DNA from: Desulfarculus baarsii DSM 2075
GTDB lineage: Bacteria > Desulfobacterota > Desulfarculia > Desulfarculales > Desulfarculaceae
NCBI RefSeq assembly: GCF_000143965.1
Contig: NC_014365.1
Span: forward strand, 1,143,501 to 1,207,500
Direction: 5' to 3'
Length of the DNA: 64,000 bases
Position numbers and translations under genes: made by a program
Notes under the pieces: model-generated
Database searches by the model: none
What the model was told of the DNA's origin: nothing
The model's input: the letters and a program-made list of their open reading frames with translations, nothing else
Shown: piece by piece, positions 51,889 through 61,372 of the stretch
Position numbering within the stretch: the stretch's first letter is position 1
Layout of the letters: each line of letters opens with the position of its first letter

Positions 51889-52614
51889 TTGATCAAGGTT
51901 GCCCGTGTCTTGCTGTGCGCGGCGCTATTTTGCCTGGCCGGCGGCGGCCTGGTCCAGGCCTCGCCCCACGGCTGGGCGGAGCTGCTTGACCAGTGGCGAC
52001 GCCAGGCCCTCGACGACCGCCAACTGATCGACCGCCTTCACGCCCTGGCCAGCCAGCCCACGCCCGAACAAGGCCCGGCCCAGATCGAAGACATGGATTA
52101 CTACTCCCACGAGTTGCTCTTGGACGAAAACTGGGAGCAGTGGCTCATCTTCCAGCGCAGCACCCTGACGATTATCCCCCTGGCCTCGGCGCGCTTTTAC
52201 ATTTATGCCGACGCCGAGGTGGAGCGGCTCAAAAGACCGGGCGTGCGGGTGATCATGGAGCGGCCCAAAGCCGCGCCCAAGCCGGCCGACGACGAGGATT
52301 TGGCCCAGAACCGCCTCAAGCGCATGTCCAAGGGCCTCAAGGACATCGGCCTGGCTGAGGACGACCCCCAGGCCGAAAGCATGGGCTGGAACGTGTTCCG
52401 GTGGTTCACCGACCCCGACGCGTCCAGCCGGGGCATGGAGCGCGAATTCGACTGGTGGCAGGTGGGCCAGAAGTTCGTTTTCGTGGCCGCGCTGGTGCTG
52501 GGGTGCCTGATCTTCGTGGAGGTGCTGCGCATGGTTTTCGGGGCCGGGGCCAGGGCCATCGGCGAGGGCCAGCGCCGCCGTAAACGGCGATTGCTGCGGC
52601 GTTCGGGCCGTTAG
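51889..52614 (+). CDS. Uncharacterised exported, membrane-anchored protein
   Basis: A 241-residue protein with a likely signal peptide (MIKVARVLLC, hydrophobic core, cleavage near VQA at residue 24), a soluble middle domain, and one helix near residue 195 (FVFVAALVLGCLIFVEVL), ending in a strongly basic tail (QRRRKRRLLRRSGR). The basic tail after the helix would sit in the cytoplasm. I do not recognise a family. TTG 51889 follows GGAGAGG and a TGATATAAT promoter. Confidence 0.6.
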   Translation: MIKVARVLLCAALFCLAGGGLVQASPHGWAELLDQWRRQALDDRQLIDRLHALASQPTPEQGPAQIEDMDYYSHELLLDENWEQWLIFQRSTLTIIPLASARFYIYADAEVERLKRPGVRVIMERPKAAPKPADDEDLAQNRLKRMSKGLKDIGLAEDDPQAESMGWNVFRWFTDPDASSRGMEREFDWWQVGQKFVFVAALVLGCLIFVEVLRMVFGAGARAIGEGQRRRKRRLLRRSGR

Positions 52615-52754
52615 GCGCGGCGGGCGTCCCTGGCCTTGGCTTGACAATGGCCGGGGCGGGTAATAAGATGCAAAATTCCGGGGCCGCTCCATGGCCCCGC
52701 CCGCATCGACCATTCTTTTGCCGGCCGTCCACGCCGGCCCGGGAGCAACGTCCC

Positions 52755-53852
52755 ATGACGCCGCTGCCGGCCAGCCCCCAGTCGCCCCAGCGCCTGGACC
52801 CGCTGGCCGACTACGATTACGATCTGCCGCCGGAGTTGGTGGCCCAAAAGCCGGCCCCACGCCGCGTGCAGGCCCGGCTGATGGCCCTGGGCCGCGACGG
52901 TGGCCCGGCGCGCCATCTGCGCGTGGCCCATCTGTGCAAGCTGCTCCGCCCTGGCGATATCCTGGTGCTCAACGACACCAAGGTCGTGCCGGCGCGCCTG
53001 CTGGTCGGCAAGGAGTCGGGCGGTCGGGCCGAGGTCTTTCTGCTCAATCCGGCCCTGCCCCTGGAGCGTCTGGTCGACGGCCGCGAACGGCACCAGGCCC
53101 TGGTGCGCGCCCATCGGCCGGTGCGGCCAGGTCAGCGCCTGAGCCTGGCCGGCGCGGACGGCCCCTGGATTTTCGTGCTGGAGCGCGGCCAACGTGGCCA
53201 GGCCGTGGTGGAGCTGCCCAGCGGCGCGTTGGGGCTGGCCCAGCGCTTTGGCCAAGCGCCGCTGCCGCCCTATATCCGGCGGCCCAACGGCCCCAGTGAC
53301 GATGATGTCCGCCGTTACCAGACCGTCTATGCGGCCAAGGCCGGGGCCGTGGCCGCGCCCACGGCCGGGCTACACCTCAGCCACGAACTGCTGGCCGCCC
53401 TCCAGCGGCGCGGCGTGAACATCGCCCGCCTGACCCTGCACGTGGGCTACGGCACCTTTGCCGAGCCCGCGCCCGAGGATCTGGCCCGAGGCAGATTGCA
53501 TGCCGAATGGGTCGAGATCGACGAGGCGGCCTGCCAGGCCGTGGCCACGGCGCGCGCCGCCGGCGGGCGAGTCATCGCCGTGGGCACCACCAGCATGCGC
53601 GCCCTGGAATGGCTGGCCGGGCCGGGCGGCGCTCCCCGGCCGCGGCGCGGCTGGTGTGATATACTGATCCAGCCCGGCCATCGTTTCCGCGCCGCCGACG
53701 GCCTGCTCACCAATTTTCATCTGCCGCGCACGACTCTTTTGATGCTGGTGGCGGCCCTGATCGGCCGCGAGCGGGTGTTGGCGGCCTACGCCGAGGCCGT
53801 GCGCCAGCGCTATCGTTTTTATAGCTTCGGCGACGGCATGTTGATCGTCTGA
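52755..53852 (+). CDS. queA: S-adenosylmethionine:tRNA ribosyltransferase-isomerase
   Basis: A 365-residue QueA with DYDYDLPPELVAQKPAPRR near residue 17, LVLNDTKVVPARL near residue 73, AAPTAGLHLS near residue 205, HVGYGTFAEP, VGTTSMRALE and TNFHLPRTTLLMLV near residue 317. It transfers the SAM ribosyl group onto preQ1 in tRNA to make epoxyqueuosine. ATG 52755 follows GGGAG. It heads queA-tgt-yajC-secD-secF. Confidence 0.94.
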   Translation: MTPLPASPQSPQRLDPLADYDYDLPPELVAQKPAPRRVQARLMALGRDGGPARHLRVAHLCKLLRPGDILVLNDTKVVPARLLVGKESGGRAEVFLLNPALPLERLVDGRERHQALVRAHRPVRPGQRLSLAGADGPWIFVLERGQRGQAVVELPSGALGLAQRFGQAPLPPYIRRPNGPSDDDVRRYQTVYAAKAGAVAAPTAGLHLSHELLAALQRRGVNIARLTLHVGYGTFAEPAPEDLARGRLHAEWVEIDEAACQAVATARAAGGRVIAVGTTSMRALEWLAGPGGAPRPRRGWCDILIQPGHRFRAADGLLTNFHLPRTTLLMLVAALIGRERVLAAYAEAVRQRYRFYSFGDGMLIV

Positions 53853-53854
53853 CC

Positions 53855-54970
53855 ATGGCCAGGTTGCGCTACCAACAAACGGCCCGGAGTGGCCGGGCCA
53901 GGGCGGGCCTTTTGCACACCAGGCGGGGGGCCGTGCGCACGCCGGCGTTCATGCCCGTGGGCACCCAGGCCACGGTCAAGACGCTCATGCCCGAGGAGGT
54001 CGCCCAGGCCGGCGCGGACATGATTTTGGCCAACACCTATCATCTGTCGCTACGGCCGGGGGCCGAGGAGGTGGCCGCCCTGGGCGGGCTGCACCGCTTC
54101 ATGGCCTGGGATGGCCCCATCCTCACCGACAGCGGCGGGTTTCAGGTCTTCAGCCTGGCGGCCAACCGCAAGCTGGATGAATCGGGCGTGAGCTTTCGCT
54201 CGCACCTGGACGGCTCGGCCATGAGCCTGGGCCCCGAGCGGGCGGTGCAAGCCCAGGAGCTTTTGGGCAGCGACGTGATGATGGTCTTGGACGAGTGCCC
54301 GCCGCCGGGGGCCGACCGAGCCTACATCGCCACGGCCCTGGCCCGCGACGCTCGTTGGGCGGCCCGCGCCCTGGCCGCGCGCTCGGAGGGGGGCGGGGCG
54401 CTGATGGGCATCGTGCAAGGCGGGGTCTACCACGATCTGCGCCGCCGATCGGCCGAGCTGCTGCTGGAGCTGGAGTTGGACGGCTACGCCCTGGGCGGGC
54501 TCAGCGTGGGTGAGCCCAAAGAAATCATGATGGAGGTCATTGAACGGACAGTGCCTCTTGTGTCCGGGGCCGGACCAGTCTATCTTATGGGGGTTGGCGA
54601 CCCGGCCGACCTGGTGCGCGCGGTCGGGTTGGGCGTGGACATGTTCGACTGCGTGCTGCCCACGCGCACGGCCCGCACCGGGGCCCTGCTCACCGCGCGC
54701 GGGCGCATGAACATTAAAAACGCGCGCTACAAAGACGATCCCCGGCCGGTGGAGCCCGATTGCCAGTGCCCCACCTGCCGGCGTTTCAGCCGGGCCTATC
54801 TGCGCCACCTCTACATGGCGGGCGAGCTTTTGGCCTATCGGTTGAACACGTTGCACAACCTGCATTTTGTCTTGGGCCTGATGGAACGGCTACGCCAGGC
54901 CATCGCCCAGGATCGTTACGAAGAATTCGCCCGTGGTTTTTTGGCCGAGCTGGAGCTTGGCCAGCAATAG
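53855..54970 (+). CDS. tgt: tRNA-guanine transglycosylase
   Basis: A 371-residue Tgt with LTDSGGFQVFSL near residue 90, MGIVQGGVY, GGLSVGEPKE, the nucleophile loop MFDCVLPTRTAR near residue 265, and the zinc site CQCPTC with a later His. It exchanges G34 for preQ1 in tRNAs with GUN anticodons. It starts two bases after queA with no clear ribosome-binding site, implying coupled translation. Confidence 0.95.
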   Translation: MARLRYQQTARSGRARAGLLHTRRGAVRTPAFMPVGTQATVKTLMPEEVAQAGADMILANTYHLSLRPGAEEVAALGGLHRFMAWDGPILTDSGGFQVFSLAANRKLDESGVSFRSHLDGSAMSLGPERAVQAQELLGSDVMMVLDECPPPGADRAYIATALARDARWAARALAARSEGGGALMGIVQGGVYHDLRRRSAELLLELELDGYALGGLSVGEPKEIMMEVIERTVPLVSGAGPVYLMGVGDPADLVRAVGLGVDMFDCVLPTRTARTGALLTARGRMNIKNARYKDDPRPVEPDCQCPTCRRFSRAYLRHLYMAGELLAYRLNTLHNLHFVLGLMERLRQAIAQDRYEEFARGFLAELELGQQ

Positions 54971-55002
54971 CGGGCAGACGCCAAACGCGGAGGAAATAGA
55001 CG

Positions 55003-55380
55003 ATGTTGGACCTGTTGTTCGCCACCAACGCCATGGCCCAGGAGGCCGCCGGCGGCGCCGCCCCCAGCGGTATTGCCGGCATGTTGACCGGCCCCCTGCC
55101 CATGCTCGTGCTGATGTTCGTGGTGTTTTATTTTCTGCTGATCCGGCCCCAGCAAAAGAAGACCAAGGCCCATCGCGAGATGCTGGGCAACCTCAAGGCA
55201 GGCGACCAGATCGTCACCTCGGGCGGCATTTTCGGCCGCATCACCGGCCTGACCGACCAGACCGTCGTCGTCGAGATCGCGCCCCAGGTGCGCATCAAGG
55301 TGCAGCGCGGGGCCGTGGCCGGCCTGGCCGGCGGTCAGCCCGCCCCCGCCGAGGCTTCGGCCAAGGGCAAAAAGAAATAG
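55003..55380 (+). CDS. yajC: Sec translocon accessory protein YajC
   Basis: A 125-residue protein with a single N-terminal helix (MLVLMFVVFYFLLIRPQQKK, the YajC hallmark ending) and the cytoplasmic GDQIVTSGGIFGRITGL. It joins SecDF in the holotranslocon. The C-terminal 20 residues are Ala/Lys-rich. GGAGGA precedes ATG 55003. Confidence 0.93.
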   Translation: MLDLLFATNAMAQEAAGGAAPSGIAGMLTGPLPMLVLMFVVFYFLLIRPQQKKTKAHREMLGNLKAGDQIVTSGGIFGRITGLTDQTVVVEIAPQVRIKVQRGAVAGLAGGQPAPAEASAKGKKK

Positions 55381-55464
55381 CGTTCGCCAACCACGCGCCC
55401 GTCGCCTGGCCGATCGCGGCCGGGCGATGGGCAATGCGCGCCAGCCAATGTCGAGGAGTTGACC

Positions 55465-57090
55465 TTGTCTGAAAATCTGACCCTGAGAACCGCGATCGTG
55501 GCGGTGGTCATTTTTATTGGGCTGTTGTTCCTGATGCCCAACGTGGTGCCCAAGATGCCGGCCTGGTGGCCCGGCTTTTTGCCGTCGGACAAGATCCGCC
55601 TCGGCCTGGACCTCCAGGGCGGCATGCACCTTGTCCTCGAGGTTAAGGTGGCCCAGGCCGTGGAGGCCAGCGTCGAGCGCACGGCCCAGGAGTTGGAGCG
55701 CCGCCTCAAGAGCGAAGTGCGCGCCACCCGGCCCAAGGCCATCGGCGGCAACCAGATCGCCATCACCGTGGCCGGCGAGAACGACCTGGCCAAGCTCAAG
55801 GACATCATCGAAAATCAGTACAGCAACGACTATGAGATCGCCTCGACCAAGCCGCTCGACCGCGGCCGTTCAGAGGTCGTCTTGCGGCTCAAGGCCGAGG
55901 CCATCGCCGATATCGAAAAGCAGGCATCGGCCCAGGCCCTGGAAGTCATCCGCAACCGCATCGACCAGTTTGGCGTGGCCGAGCCCGAGATCGTGCCCCA
56001 GGAGGGCGGCCGCATTTTGGTGCAATTGCCCGGCGTCAAGGAGCCCAAGCGGGCCCTGGCCCTGATCGGCAAGACCGCCCAACTCGAGTTCCGCCTGGTC
56101 GACGACACCATCGACGCCAACTCGGCGACCATGGACAGCATCCCGCCCGGCTCGCAACTGCTGCAGATGTATCGCAAGGATCCGATCACCGGCCGCACGG
56201 TCAAATCGCCCATCGTCGTGCGCGCCCGCCGGGCCATGACCGGCGAAAACATCACCGACGCCCGCGTGCGCCCCGACCCGGACTACCCCGGCAACTACCT
56301 GGTGCTGGTGGCCTTCAACTCGCGCGGGGCGGCCGACTTCGCCGAGGTGACCACCAAGAACGTCAAGCGCCGCCTGGCCATCGTCCTCGACGGCAAGGTG
56401 CAGTCGGCCCCGACGATCCAGGAGCCCATCACCGGCGGCGAGGCCCGCATCACCGGCGACTTCGGCCTGGACGAGGCCAAGGACTTGGCCGTGGTGCTGC
56501 GCTCTGGCGCGTTGCCGGCGCCCATCGTGGTGCTCGAGGAACGCACCGTCGGGCCCAGCCTGGGCCAGGACTCCATCAACCAGGGCTTCTTGTCGATGAT
56601 CGTGGGCTTTGGCGTGGTGGTGTTGTTCATTCTGATCTACTACAAGGCTTCGGGCATCATCGCCAATATGGCGCTTTTGGCCAACCTGGTGCTCATCTTG
56701 GGGGCCATGGGCCTGTTGGGGGCCATGCCCGAGTTCCAGGCCACGCTGACCATGCCCGGCATCGCCGGCATCATCCTGACCATCGGCATGGCCGTCGACG
56801 CCAACGTGCTGATCTTCGAGCGCATCCGCGAGGAACTGCGCGCCGGCAAGACGCCGGCGGCCGCGGTCGAGGCCGGCTATGGCAGGGCCACGATGACCAT
56901 CCTCGACGCCAACATCACCACCTTGATCGTGGCCCTGGTCCTGTTGCAGTTCGGCACGGGGCCGGTGCGCGGCTTCGCCGTGACGCTGTCGCTGGGCATC
57001 GCCAGCTCGCTGTTCACGGCCATAACCCTCACCCGGGTGGTGTTTGACTGGATTTTGCGGAAGTATCAGCCCAAAAAGCTGAGCATCTGA
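55465..57090 (+). CDS. secD: Protein translocase subunit SecD
   Basis: A 541-residue SecD with an N-terminal helix, DKIRLGLDLQGGMHLVLEV near residue 45, the large periplasmic P1 domain to about residue 360, then five helices including GIAGIILTIGMAVDANVLIFERIREE near residue 430, which carries a conserved proton-path Asp. It uses the proton gradient to pull secreted proteins. TTG 55465 is chosen because GAGGAG is six bases upstream; TTG 55459 is too close to it. Confidence 0.95.
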   Translation: MSENLTLRTAIVAVVIFIGLLFLMPNVVPKMPAWWPGFLPSDKIRLGLDLQGGMHLVLEVKVAQAVEASVERTAQELERRLKSEVRATRPKAIGGNQIAITVAGENDLAKLKDIIENQYSNDYEIASTKPLDRGRSEVVLRLKAEAIADIEKQASAQALEVIRNRIDQFGVAEPEIVPQEGGRILVQLPGVKEPKRALALIGKTAQLEFRLVDDTIDANSATMDSIPPGSQLLQMYRKDPITGRTVKSPIVVRARRAMTGENITDARVRPDPDYPGNYLVLVAFNSRGAADFAEVTTKNVKRRLAIVLDGKVQSAPTIQEPITGGEARITGDFGLDEAKDLAVVLRSGALPAPIVVLEERTVGPSLGQDSINQGFLSMIVGFGVVVLFILIYYKASGIIANMALLANLVLILGAMGLLGAMPEFQATLTMPGIAGIILTIGMAVDANVLIFERIREELRAGKTPAAAVEAGYGRATMTILDANITTLIVALVLLQFGTGPVRGFAVTLSLGIASSLFTAITLTRVVFDWILRKYQPKKLSI

Positions 57091-57116
57091 ACAATACACG
57101 TGCGCGCGGAGCACTC

Positions 57117-58343
57117 ATGGAACTGATTAGACCGGACATAAACATCGATTTCATCGGCAAGCGCTATCTGGCCTTCGCCGCATCGGGCCTGCTGATCCTG
57201 ATGACCGTGATCGTTCTGGCCATCAACGGTGGGCCGCGCTACGGCGTGGATTTCGCTGGCGGCGTGCTGGTGCAGGTGCGTTTCAACAAGGCCACCGACG
57301 CCGGCCAGATCAAAAAAGCCCTGGCGCCCCTGGGCATGGCCGACGCCACGGTGCAGTTCTTCGGCGGCGACGATAAAAGGGAGTTTTTGGTCCGCACCGA
57401 AAAGCAAGACATGGACATGACCGGCCTGGGCGACAAAATCAACCAGACCCTGGCCCAGGCCTATGGCCAAGGCGAGTTCGAGGTGCGGCGGGTGGAGATG
57501 GTTGGCCCCAAGGTGGGCCACGACCTGCGCGAAAAGGCCTTGCTGGCCATTTTGTATTCCATATTGATGATCGCCGTTTACATCTCGGGCCGTTTCGAGG
57601 GCAAGTGGGCCCTGGCCGGCCTGATGGCCGCGGTGCTGGTGGGCGTGACGCTTTTGGTCGAGGCCATCAGCGGCGGGGCGGGGGCGGTGACGCTGATCGT
57701 CATCGCCATGGCCGTGACCATGGCCGCCTGCTGGTATCTGAAGCTGCGCTACGCCCTGGGGGCCATCGTGGCCCTGTTGCACGACGTCATCATCACCGTG
57801 GGCGTCTTCAGCCTGCTAGACAAAGAATTCACCCTGGCCACGGTGGCGGCCATCCTCACCATCATCGGTTATTCGCTCAACGACACCATCATCGTCTTCG
57901 ACCGCATCCGCGAAAACCTGACCAAATCCGGCGGCGGCGGCGACCTGGCCCAGACCATCAACGCCTCGGTCAACCAGACCCTCAGCCGCACCATCCTGAC
58001 CTCGGGCACCACGCTGATGGTCCTGGTCTGCCTCTGGGCCCTGGGCGGCGGCGTGATCGAGGACTTCGCCCTGGCCCTGCTGGTGGGCATCGGCGTGGGC
58101 ACCTATTCTTCGGTCTTCGTGGCCAGCCCGGTGCTTTTGCTGCTGCCCGAGGGCAAGCCGCGCCTGCCCTTTGGCGGCGAAGCGGCGGCCAAGGCCGAGC
58201 CGGCCAAGGTCGCGCCGGCGGCCAAGGCCCAGCCCGCCGCCGAGGCCGGCAAAAAGGCCGCGCCGGCGACCAAGGCCCAAAGCGCGGCCAAGGCCTCGGC
58301 CAACAAGCAGCGCCAAGGCAAGGCCAGGGGCAAACGGCGCTAA
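57117..58343 (+). CDS. secF: Protein translocase subunit SecF, with Lys/Ala-rich tail
   Basis: A 408-residue SecF with YGVDFAGGVLVQVRF near residue 40 and the membrane core with ALGAIVALLHDVIITVGVFSL near residue 215, then ILTIIGYSLNDTIIVFDRIREN. The last 70 residues form an unusual low-complexity Ala/Lys/Pro tail (KPRLPFGGEAAAKAEPAK to the basic end), not present in typical SecF and probably cytoplasmic. ATG 57117 follows CGGAG. It ends the sec operon. Confidence 0.94.
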   Translation: MELIRPDINIDFIGKRYLAFAASGLLILMTVIVLAINGGPRYGVDFAGGVLVQVRFNKATDAGQIKKALAPLGMADATVQFFGGDDKREFLVRTEKQDMDMTGLGDKINQTLAQAYGQGEFEVRRVEMVGPKVGHDLREKALLAILYSILMIAVYISGRFEGKWALAGLMAAVLVGVTLLVEAISGGAGAVTLIVIAMAVTMAACWYLKLRYALGAIVALLHDVIITVGVFSLLDKEFTLATVAAILTIIGYSLNDTIIVFDRIRENLTKSGGGGDLAQTINASVNQTLSRTILTSGTTLMVLVCLWALGGGVIEDFALALLVGIGVGTYSSVFVASPVLLLLPEGKPRLPFGGEAAAKAEPAKVAPAAKAQPAAEAGKKAAPATKAQSAAKASANKQRQGKARGKRR

Positions 58344-58403
58344 ACGCATTGTCGGCGGCGGCTTTCGGCTTGTCGAGGGTCGTCGCCGGCGTTAAGGTGG
58401 TTC

Positions 58404-59186
58404 ATGGGCCGCGTTATCTGCATCGCCAACCAAAAGGGCGGGGTGGGCAAGACCACCACGGCCGTCAACCTGGCCGCCAGCTTGGCCGCGGCTGAGCGCG
58501 ACGTGCTGTTGGTCGACTGCGACCCCCAGGGCAACGCCAGCAGCGGCCTGGGGGTCAAGATCGGCCCCGGCGACAACACGGTCTACCAGATGCTCATCGA
58601 CCACTGCCGGGCCGCCGACGCCCTGCGCGCCACCGAATTGGAGCACCTGACGCTCATCGGCTCCAACGTCAACCTCTTTGGCGTGGAGGTGGAGTTGGGC
58701 GGCACCGAGGGCAGCGAGCGCCTGCTGGCCAACTCACTCGGCGAAATCGTCAGCCGGTTCGAGTACATCTTCCTCGATTGCCCACCGTCGCTGGGCCTGT
58801 TGACCTTGAACGCTCTCACCGCCTGCGATGGCGTGCTCATTCCCCTGCAATGCGAATACTACGCCCTGGAAGGCCTGACCCAGTTGTTGCAGACCGTGGC
58901 CCGGGTGCGTCGCAACTTCAACGCCGGCCTGGGCCTGGAGGGCATCGTCCTGACGATGTACGACGGCCGCAACAACCTGGCCCGCCAGGTCGAGGGCGAC
59001 GTGCGCGGCCACTTCGGCGAGATGGTCTACGAGACGGTCATCCCGCGCAACGTGCGCCTTTCCGAAGCGCCCAGCCACGGTAAGCCGGTGTTGCTCTATG
59101 ACATCAAGAGCAGCGGCGCCCAGGCCTATCTTTCGTTGGCCCGCGAGATGATGGCCGGCCCCCGCCGCCGGGGAGAAGCCTCATGA
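58404..59186 (+). CDS. parA: Chromosome partitioning ATPase ParA/Soj
   Basis: A 260-residue Walker-type ATPase with the deviant Walker A KGGVGKTT at residues 11-18, [17 protein letters not shown] near residue 120, and [16 protein letters not shown]. ParA binds DNA when ATP-loaded and is released by ParB. ATG 58404 is preceded by AAGGTGG. The stop overlaps parB as ATGA. Confidence 0.94.
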   Translation: MGRVICIANQKGGVGKTTTAVNLAASLAAAERDVLLVDCDPQGNASSGLGVKIGPGDNTVYQMLIDHCRAADALRATELEHLTLIGSNVNLFGVEVELGGTEGSERLLANSLGEIVSRFEYIFLDCPPSLGLLTLNALTACDGVLIPLQCEYYALEGLTQLLQTVARVRRNFNAGLGLEGIVLTMYDGRNNLARQVEGDVRGHFGEMVYETVIPRNVRLSEAPSHGKPVLLYDIKSSGAQAYLSLAREMMAGPRRRGEAS

Positions 59187-60079
59187 GCGGACAAGGCCCG
59201 CGCAAAAAGCCGGCCAAGCAGGCCCTGGGCCGTGGTTTGGCCGCCCTGCTGGGCGAGGATTTGGCCCCGCCCACGCCCGCCGGCGAGCCCATGCCCAGGC
59301 CCAACGACCGCATCATCGACCTGCCCCTGGAGCGCCTGGAGCCCAACCCCTATCAGCCCCGTCGCCTCTACGACCAGGACGCCCTGCGCGCCCTGGCCGA
59401 CAGCATCGCCGAACACGGCGTGTTGCAGCCTCTGGTGGTGCGGCCGGCCCCTGGCGGCTATCAGCTCATCGCCGGCGAACGACGCATGCGCGCCTGCCAG
59501 ATGCTGGGCAAGGACACCGTGCCGGTTGTGGTGCGCCAGGCCACCGATCAGCAGGCCCTGCTCCTGGCCCTGCTGGAAAACCTGCAACGCGAAGACTTGA
59601 ACCCCATGGAAGAGGCCAAGGCCTTCGAGCGCCTGGTCGAGGAGTTCAGCCTCAGCCACGACGAAATCGCCAGCGGCGTGGGCAAGGACCGTTCCACCGT
59701 GGCCAACAGCCTGCGCCTGCTCAAGCTGCCGGCCGAGCTGCAACAAGACATCTCCGACGGTCGCATAAGCGCCGGCCACGCCCGGGCCCTGTTGGCGTTG
59801 CAAAACGCCGCCCGCATGCGCGCCGTCCGTGATCAGATCGTTGCCGGGGGCCTGAGCGTGCGGGCCACCGAACGGCTGGTCAAAAAGCTCCTGGAGCCCG
59901 GCCAGGGCGCGCCGGCCGAACCGACGCCGATTCAGTTGCACATCGACAGCCTGGCCGACGACCTGGCGCGACGCTTCGGGGCCAGGGTGCAGATCAAGCG
60001 CCGGGGCAAAAAAGGCTCCATCGTCATTCCCTTTGCCAGCGACGACGAACTGGAGAGGCTCCTCGGCCTGCTGAGGTAG
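59183..60079 (+). CDS. parB: Chromosome partitioning protein ParB
   Basis: A 298-residue ParB: N-terminal [11 protein letters not shown] that stimulates Par[11 protein letters not shown] near residue 52, the CTPase box [12 protein letters not shown] near residue 96, [17 protein letters not shown] near residue 131, a helix-turn-helix ([19 protein letters not shown]) and a C-terminal dimer domain. No parS site is found in this window. It is followed by a NYN-domain gene. Confidence 0.94.
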   Translation: MSGQGPRKKPAKQALGRGLAALLGEDLAPPTPAGEPMPRPNDRIIDLPLERLEPNPYQPRRLYDQDALRALADSIAEHGVLQPLVVRPAPGGYQLIAGERRMRACQMLGKDTVPVVVRQATDQQALLLALLENLQREDLNPMEEAKAFERLVEEFSLSHDEIASGVGKDRSTVANSLRLLKLPAELQQDISDGRISAGHARALLALQNAARMRAVRDQIVAGGLSVRATERLVKKLLEPGQGAPAEPTPIQLHIDSLADDLARRFGARVQIKRRGKKGSIVIPFASDDELERLLGLLR

Positions 60080-60084
60080 GCCCA

Positions 60085-60588
60085 GTGCAACTGGTCATCG
60101 ACGGCTACAACCTCATCCACCACGTGCCCGAACTGGCCATGGCCGAGGCCACCGGCCAGGGGGCGGACGCCCTGGCCGCGGCACTCAACCTTTATCGCCG
60201 CAAAAAAGCACACAAAATCACCATCGTGCTCGACGGTGGGCCAGAGCCAGAAGGCGGACGGCAGGCCCTGCACGGCGTACCGACGTTGTTCTCCGGCCGC
60301 GCTCGCTCGGCCGACGACGTCATCGCCGACCTGGCCGCGCGTCACGGGCCGGGCCTGACCGTGGTCACCAGCGATCGCGACCTGGCCCGGCGCTGCCAGG
60401 CCCACGACGCGCAGGTGGTCAGCTCGGGGCGCTTTGCGGCGTTGCTGATGGACTGCGTGCTGGGCGCCGGCGGCTCGGCCGAGGATGAAGGCGACGACGG
60501 CTGGGATTTTTCCACGCGCAAGAAAGGCCCCTCCACCCGCGCGCCCAAACGTCTGCGGCGCAGGAAAAGCGTGCTGGGCAAGCTTTGA
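60085..60588 (+). CDS. YacP-like NYN-domain protein
   Basis: A 167-residue protein with QLVIDGYNLIHHVPEL at the start, DDVIADLA in mid-chain and TVVTSDRDLARRC near residue 92, matching the PIN-like NYN domain of the YacP/Rae1 type, an RNase-like fold with clustered Asp residues. The C-terminus is very basic (RAPKRLRRRKSVLGK) and may bind RNA. GTG 60085 follows GAGGTAGG and lies five bases after parB. Nuclease activity is inferred. Confidence 0.82.
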   Translation: MQLVIDGYNLIHHVPELAMAEATGQGADALAAALNLYRRKKAHKITIVLDGGPEPEGGRQALHGVPTLFSGRARSADDVIADLAARHGPGLTVVTSDRDLARRCQAHDAQVVSSGRFAALLMDCVLGAGGSAEDEGDDGWDFSTRKKGPSTRAPKRLRRRKSVLGKL

Positions 60589-60594
60589 GTGGCG

Positions 60595-61269
60595 TCAGGG
60601 CTTTTGGCTGCTGGCTTCCAGGTCGAGGATGTCGGTCTCGCGGGTGTAGGGCATGGTCTTGTAGCTGGTCAGGCGCGAGAGCTTCCAGACGATGTCGCCC
60701 ATGCGTTTGGTCTGCTCGGCGATGATGGCGGCCAGCTCTTTCATGCGCTTTTTGTTGTCGCTCTGGGCCAGCAACTCGGAGGCGGTGAGGATGGCCATCA
60801 GGGGCTGGTTGATTTCGTGGGCGGTGGCCCCGGCGGTGGCCATGGCGGCCTTGAGCTTTTCGTGCTCCTGGTGGCTGCGGCGCAACGCGCGAGCGGCCAG
60901 GACGGCGTTGATGCGCACGGCCATGACTTCTTCGTCGATGGGCTTGGCGATGTAGTCGTCGGCCCCGTGGCGCAGGGCCTGGACGGCGCTTTGCATCGAA
61001 CCGAAGGCCGTGACTATGATGATGGGCGTGTCGGGGCAAATCGCGCGCATGGCCTTGAGCACGTCGATGCCGTCGATATCCGGCAACACCAGGTCGACCA
61101 GGATCAAATCGAAGGCCGTGCGCTCGATGGCGTTCAGGGAATCTTGGCCGCAGCAGACGGCCGCCGCGTCGTGGCCCAACTGCCCCAGAACCGAGTGTAG
61201 ATGCTCCCGCGCCGTCTTGGAGTCGTCGACGATCAGGACGGATAACTTGTTCGCGTGGTTGTTGGACAT
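60595..61269 (-). CDS. Receiver-HisKA protein lacking an ATPase domain
   Basis: A 224-residue protein. Residues 9-125 are a receiver with the acidic VDDSKTA, phospho-acceptor Asp59 in LILVDLVLPD, and Lys109 in IAKPID. It continues into a dimerisation region with HEINQPLMAI (His151) typical of HisKA, then a helix to residue 200 and a short tail. No HATPase_c domain follows before the stop at 60595. It may therefore be a phosphate shuttle or a truncated hybrid kinase. ATG 61269 has AGGTGA upstream. Confidence 0.8.
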   Translation of the reverse strand: MSNNHANKLSVLIVDDSKTAREHLHSVLGQLGHDAAAVCCGQDSLNAIERTAFDLILVDLVLPDIDGIDVLKAMRAICPDTPIIIVTAFGSMQSAVQALRHGADDYIAKPIDEEVMAVRINAVLAARALRRSHQEHEKLKAAMATAGATAHEINQPLMAILTASELLAQSDNKKRMKELAAIIAEQTKRMGDIVWKLSRLTSYKTMPYTRETDILDLEASSQKP

Positions 61270-61326
61270 GTGGTCACCTGGTGAGGCATTGGCGCGGGGC
61301 CGTTGTAACGTCATGGTGCTCTGTGA

Positions 61327-61354
61327 ATTCTAGAGGAAAAACCGGTGAAGGCAA
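61327..61354 (-). promoter_or_regulatory. Predicted promoter of the receiver-HisKA gene
   Basis: On the minus strand TTGCCT (61349-61354) and TAGAAT (61327-61332) are 16 bases apart. The leader is about 55 bases. A perfect GTGAA-T-TTCAC palindrome lies just upstream near the plsY stop. Confidence 0.4.
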
Positions 61355-61372
61355 GCCGCCTTATTGTGAATT

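Noticed and set aside
58344-60084. parS sites near parAB
   Set aside because: I looked for the 16-bp palindrome built on CACGTG with TGTTTC-like flanks and found no match in this window; CCACGTGG near 31517 lacks the flanks.
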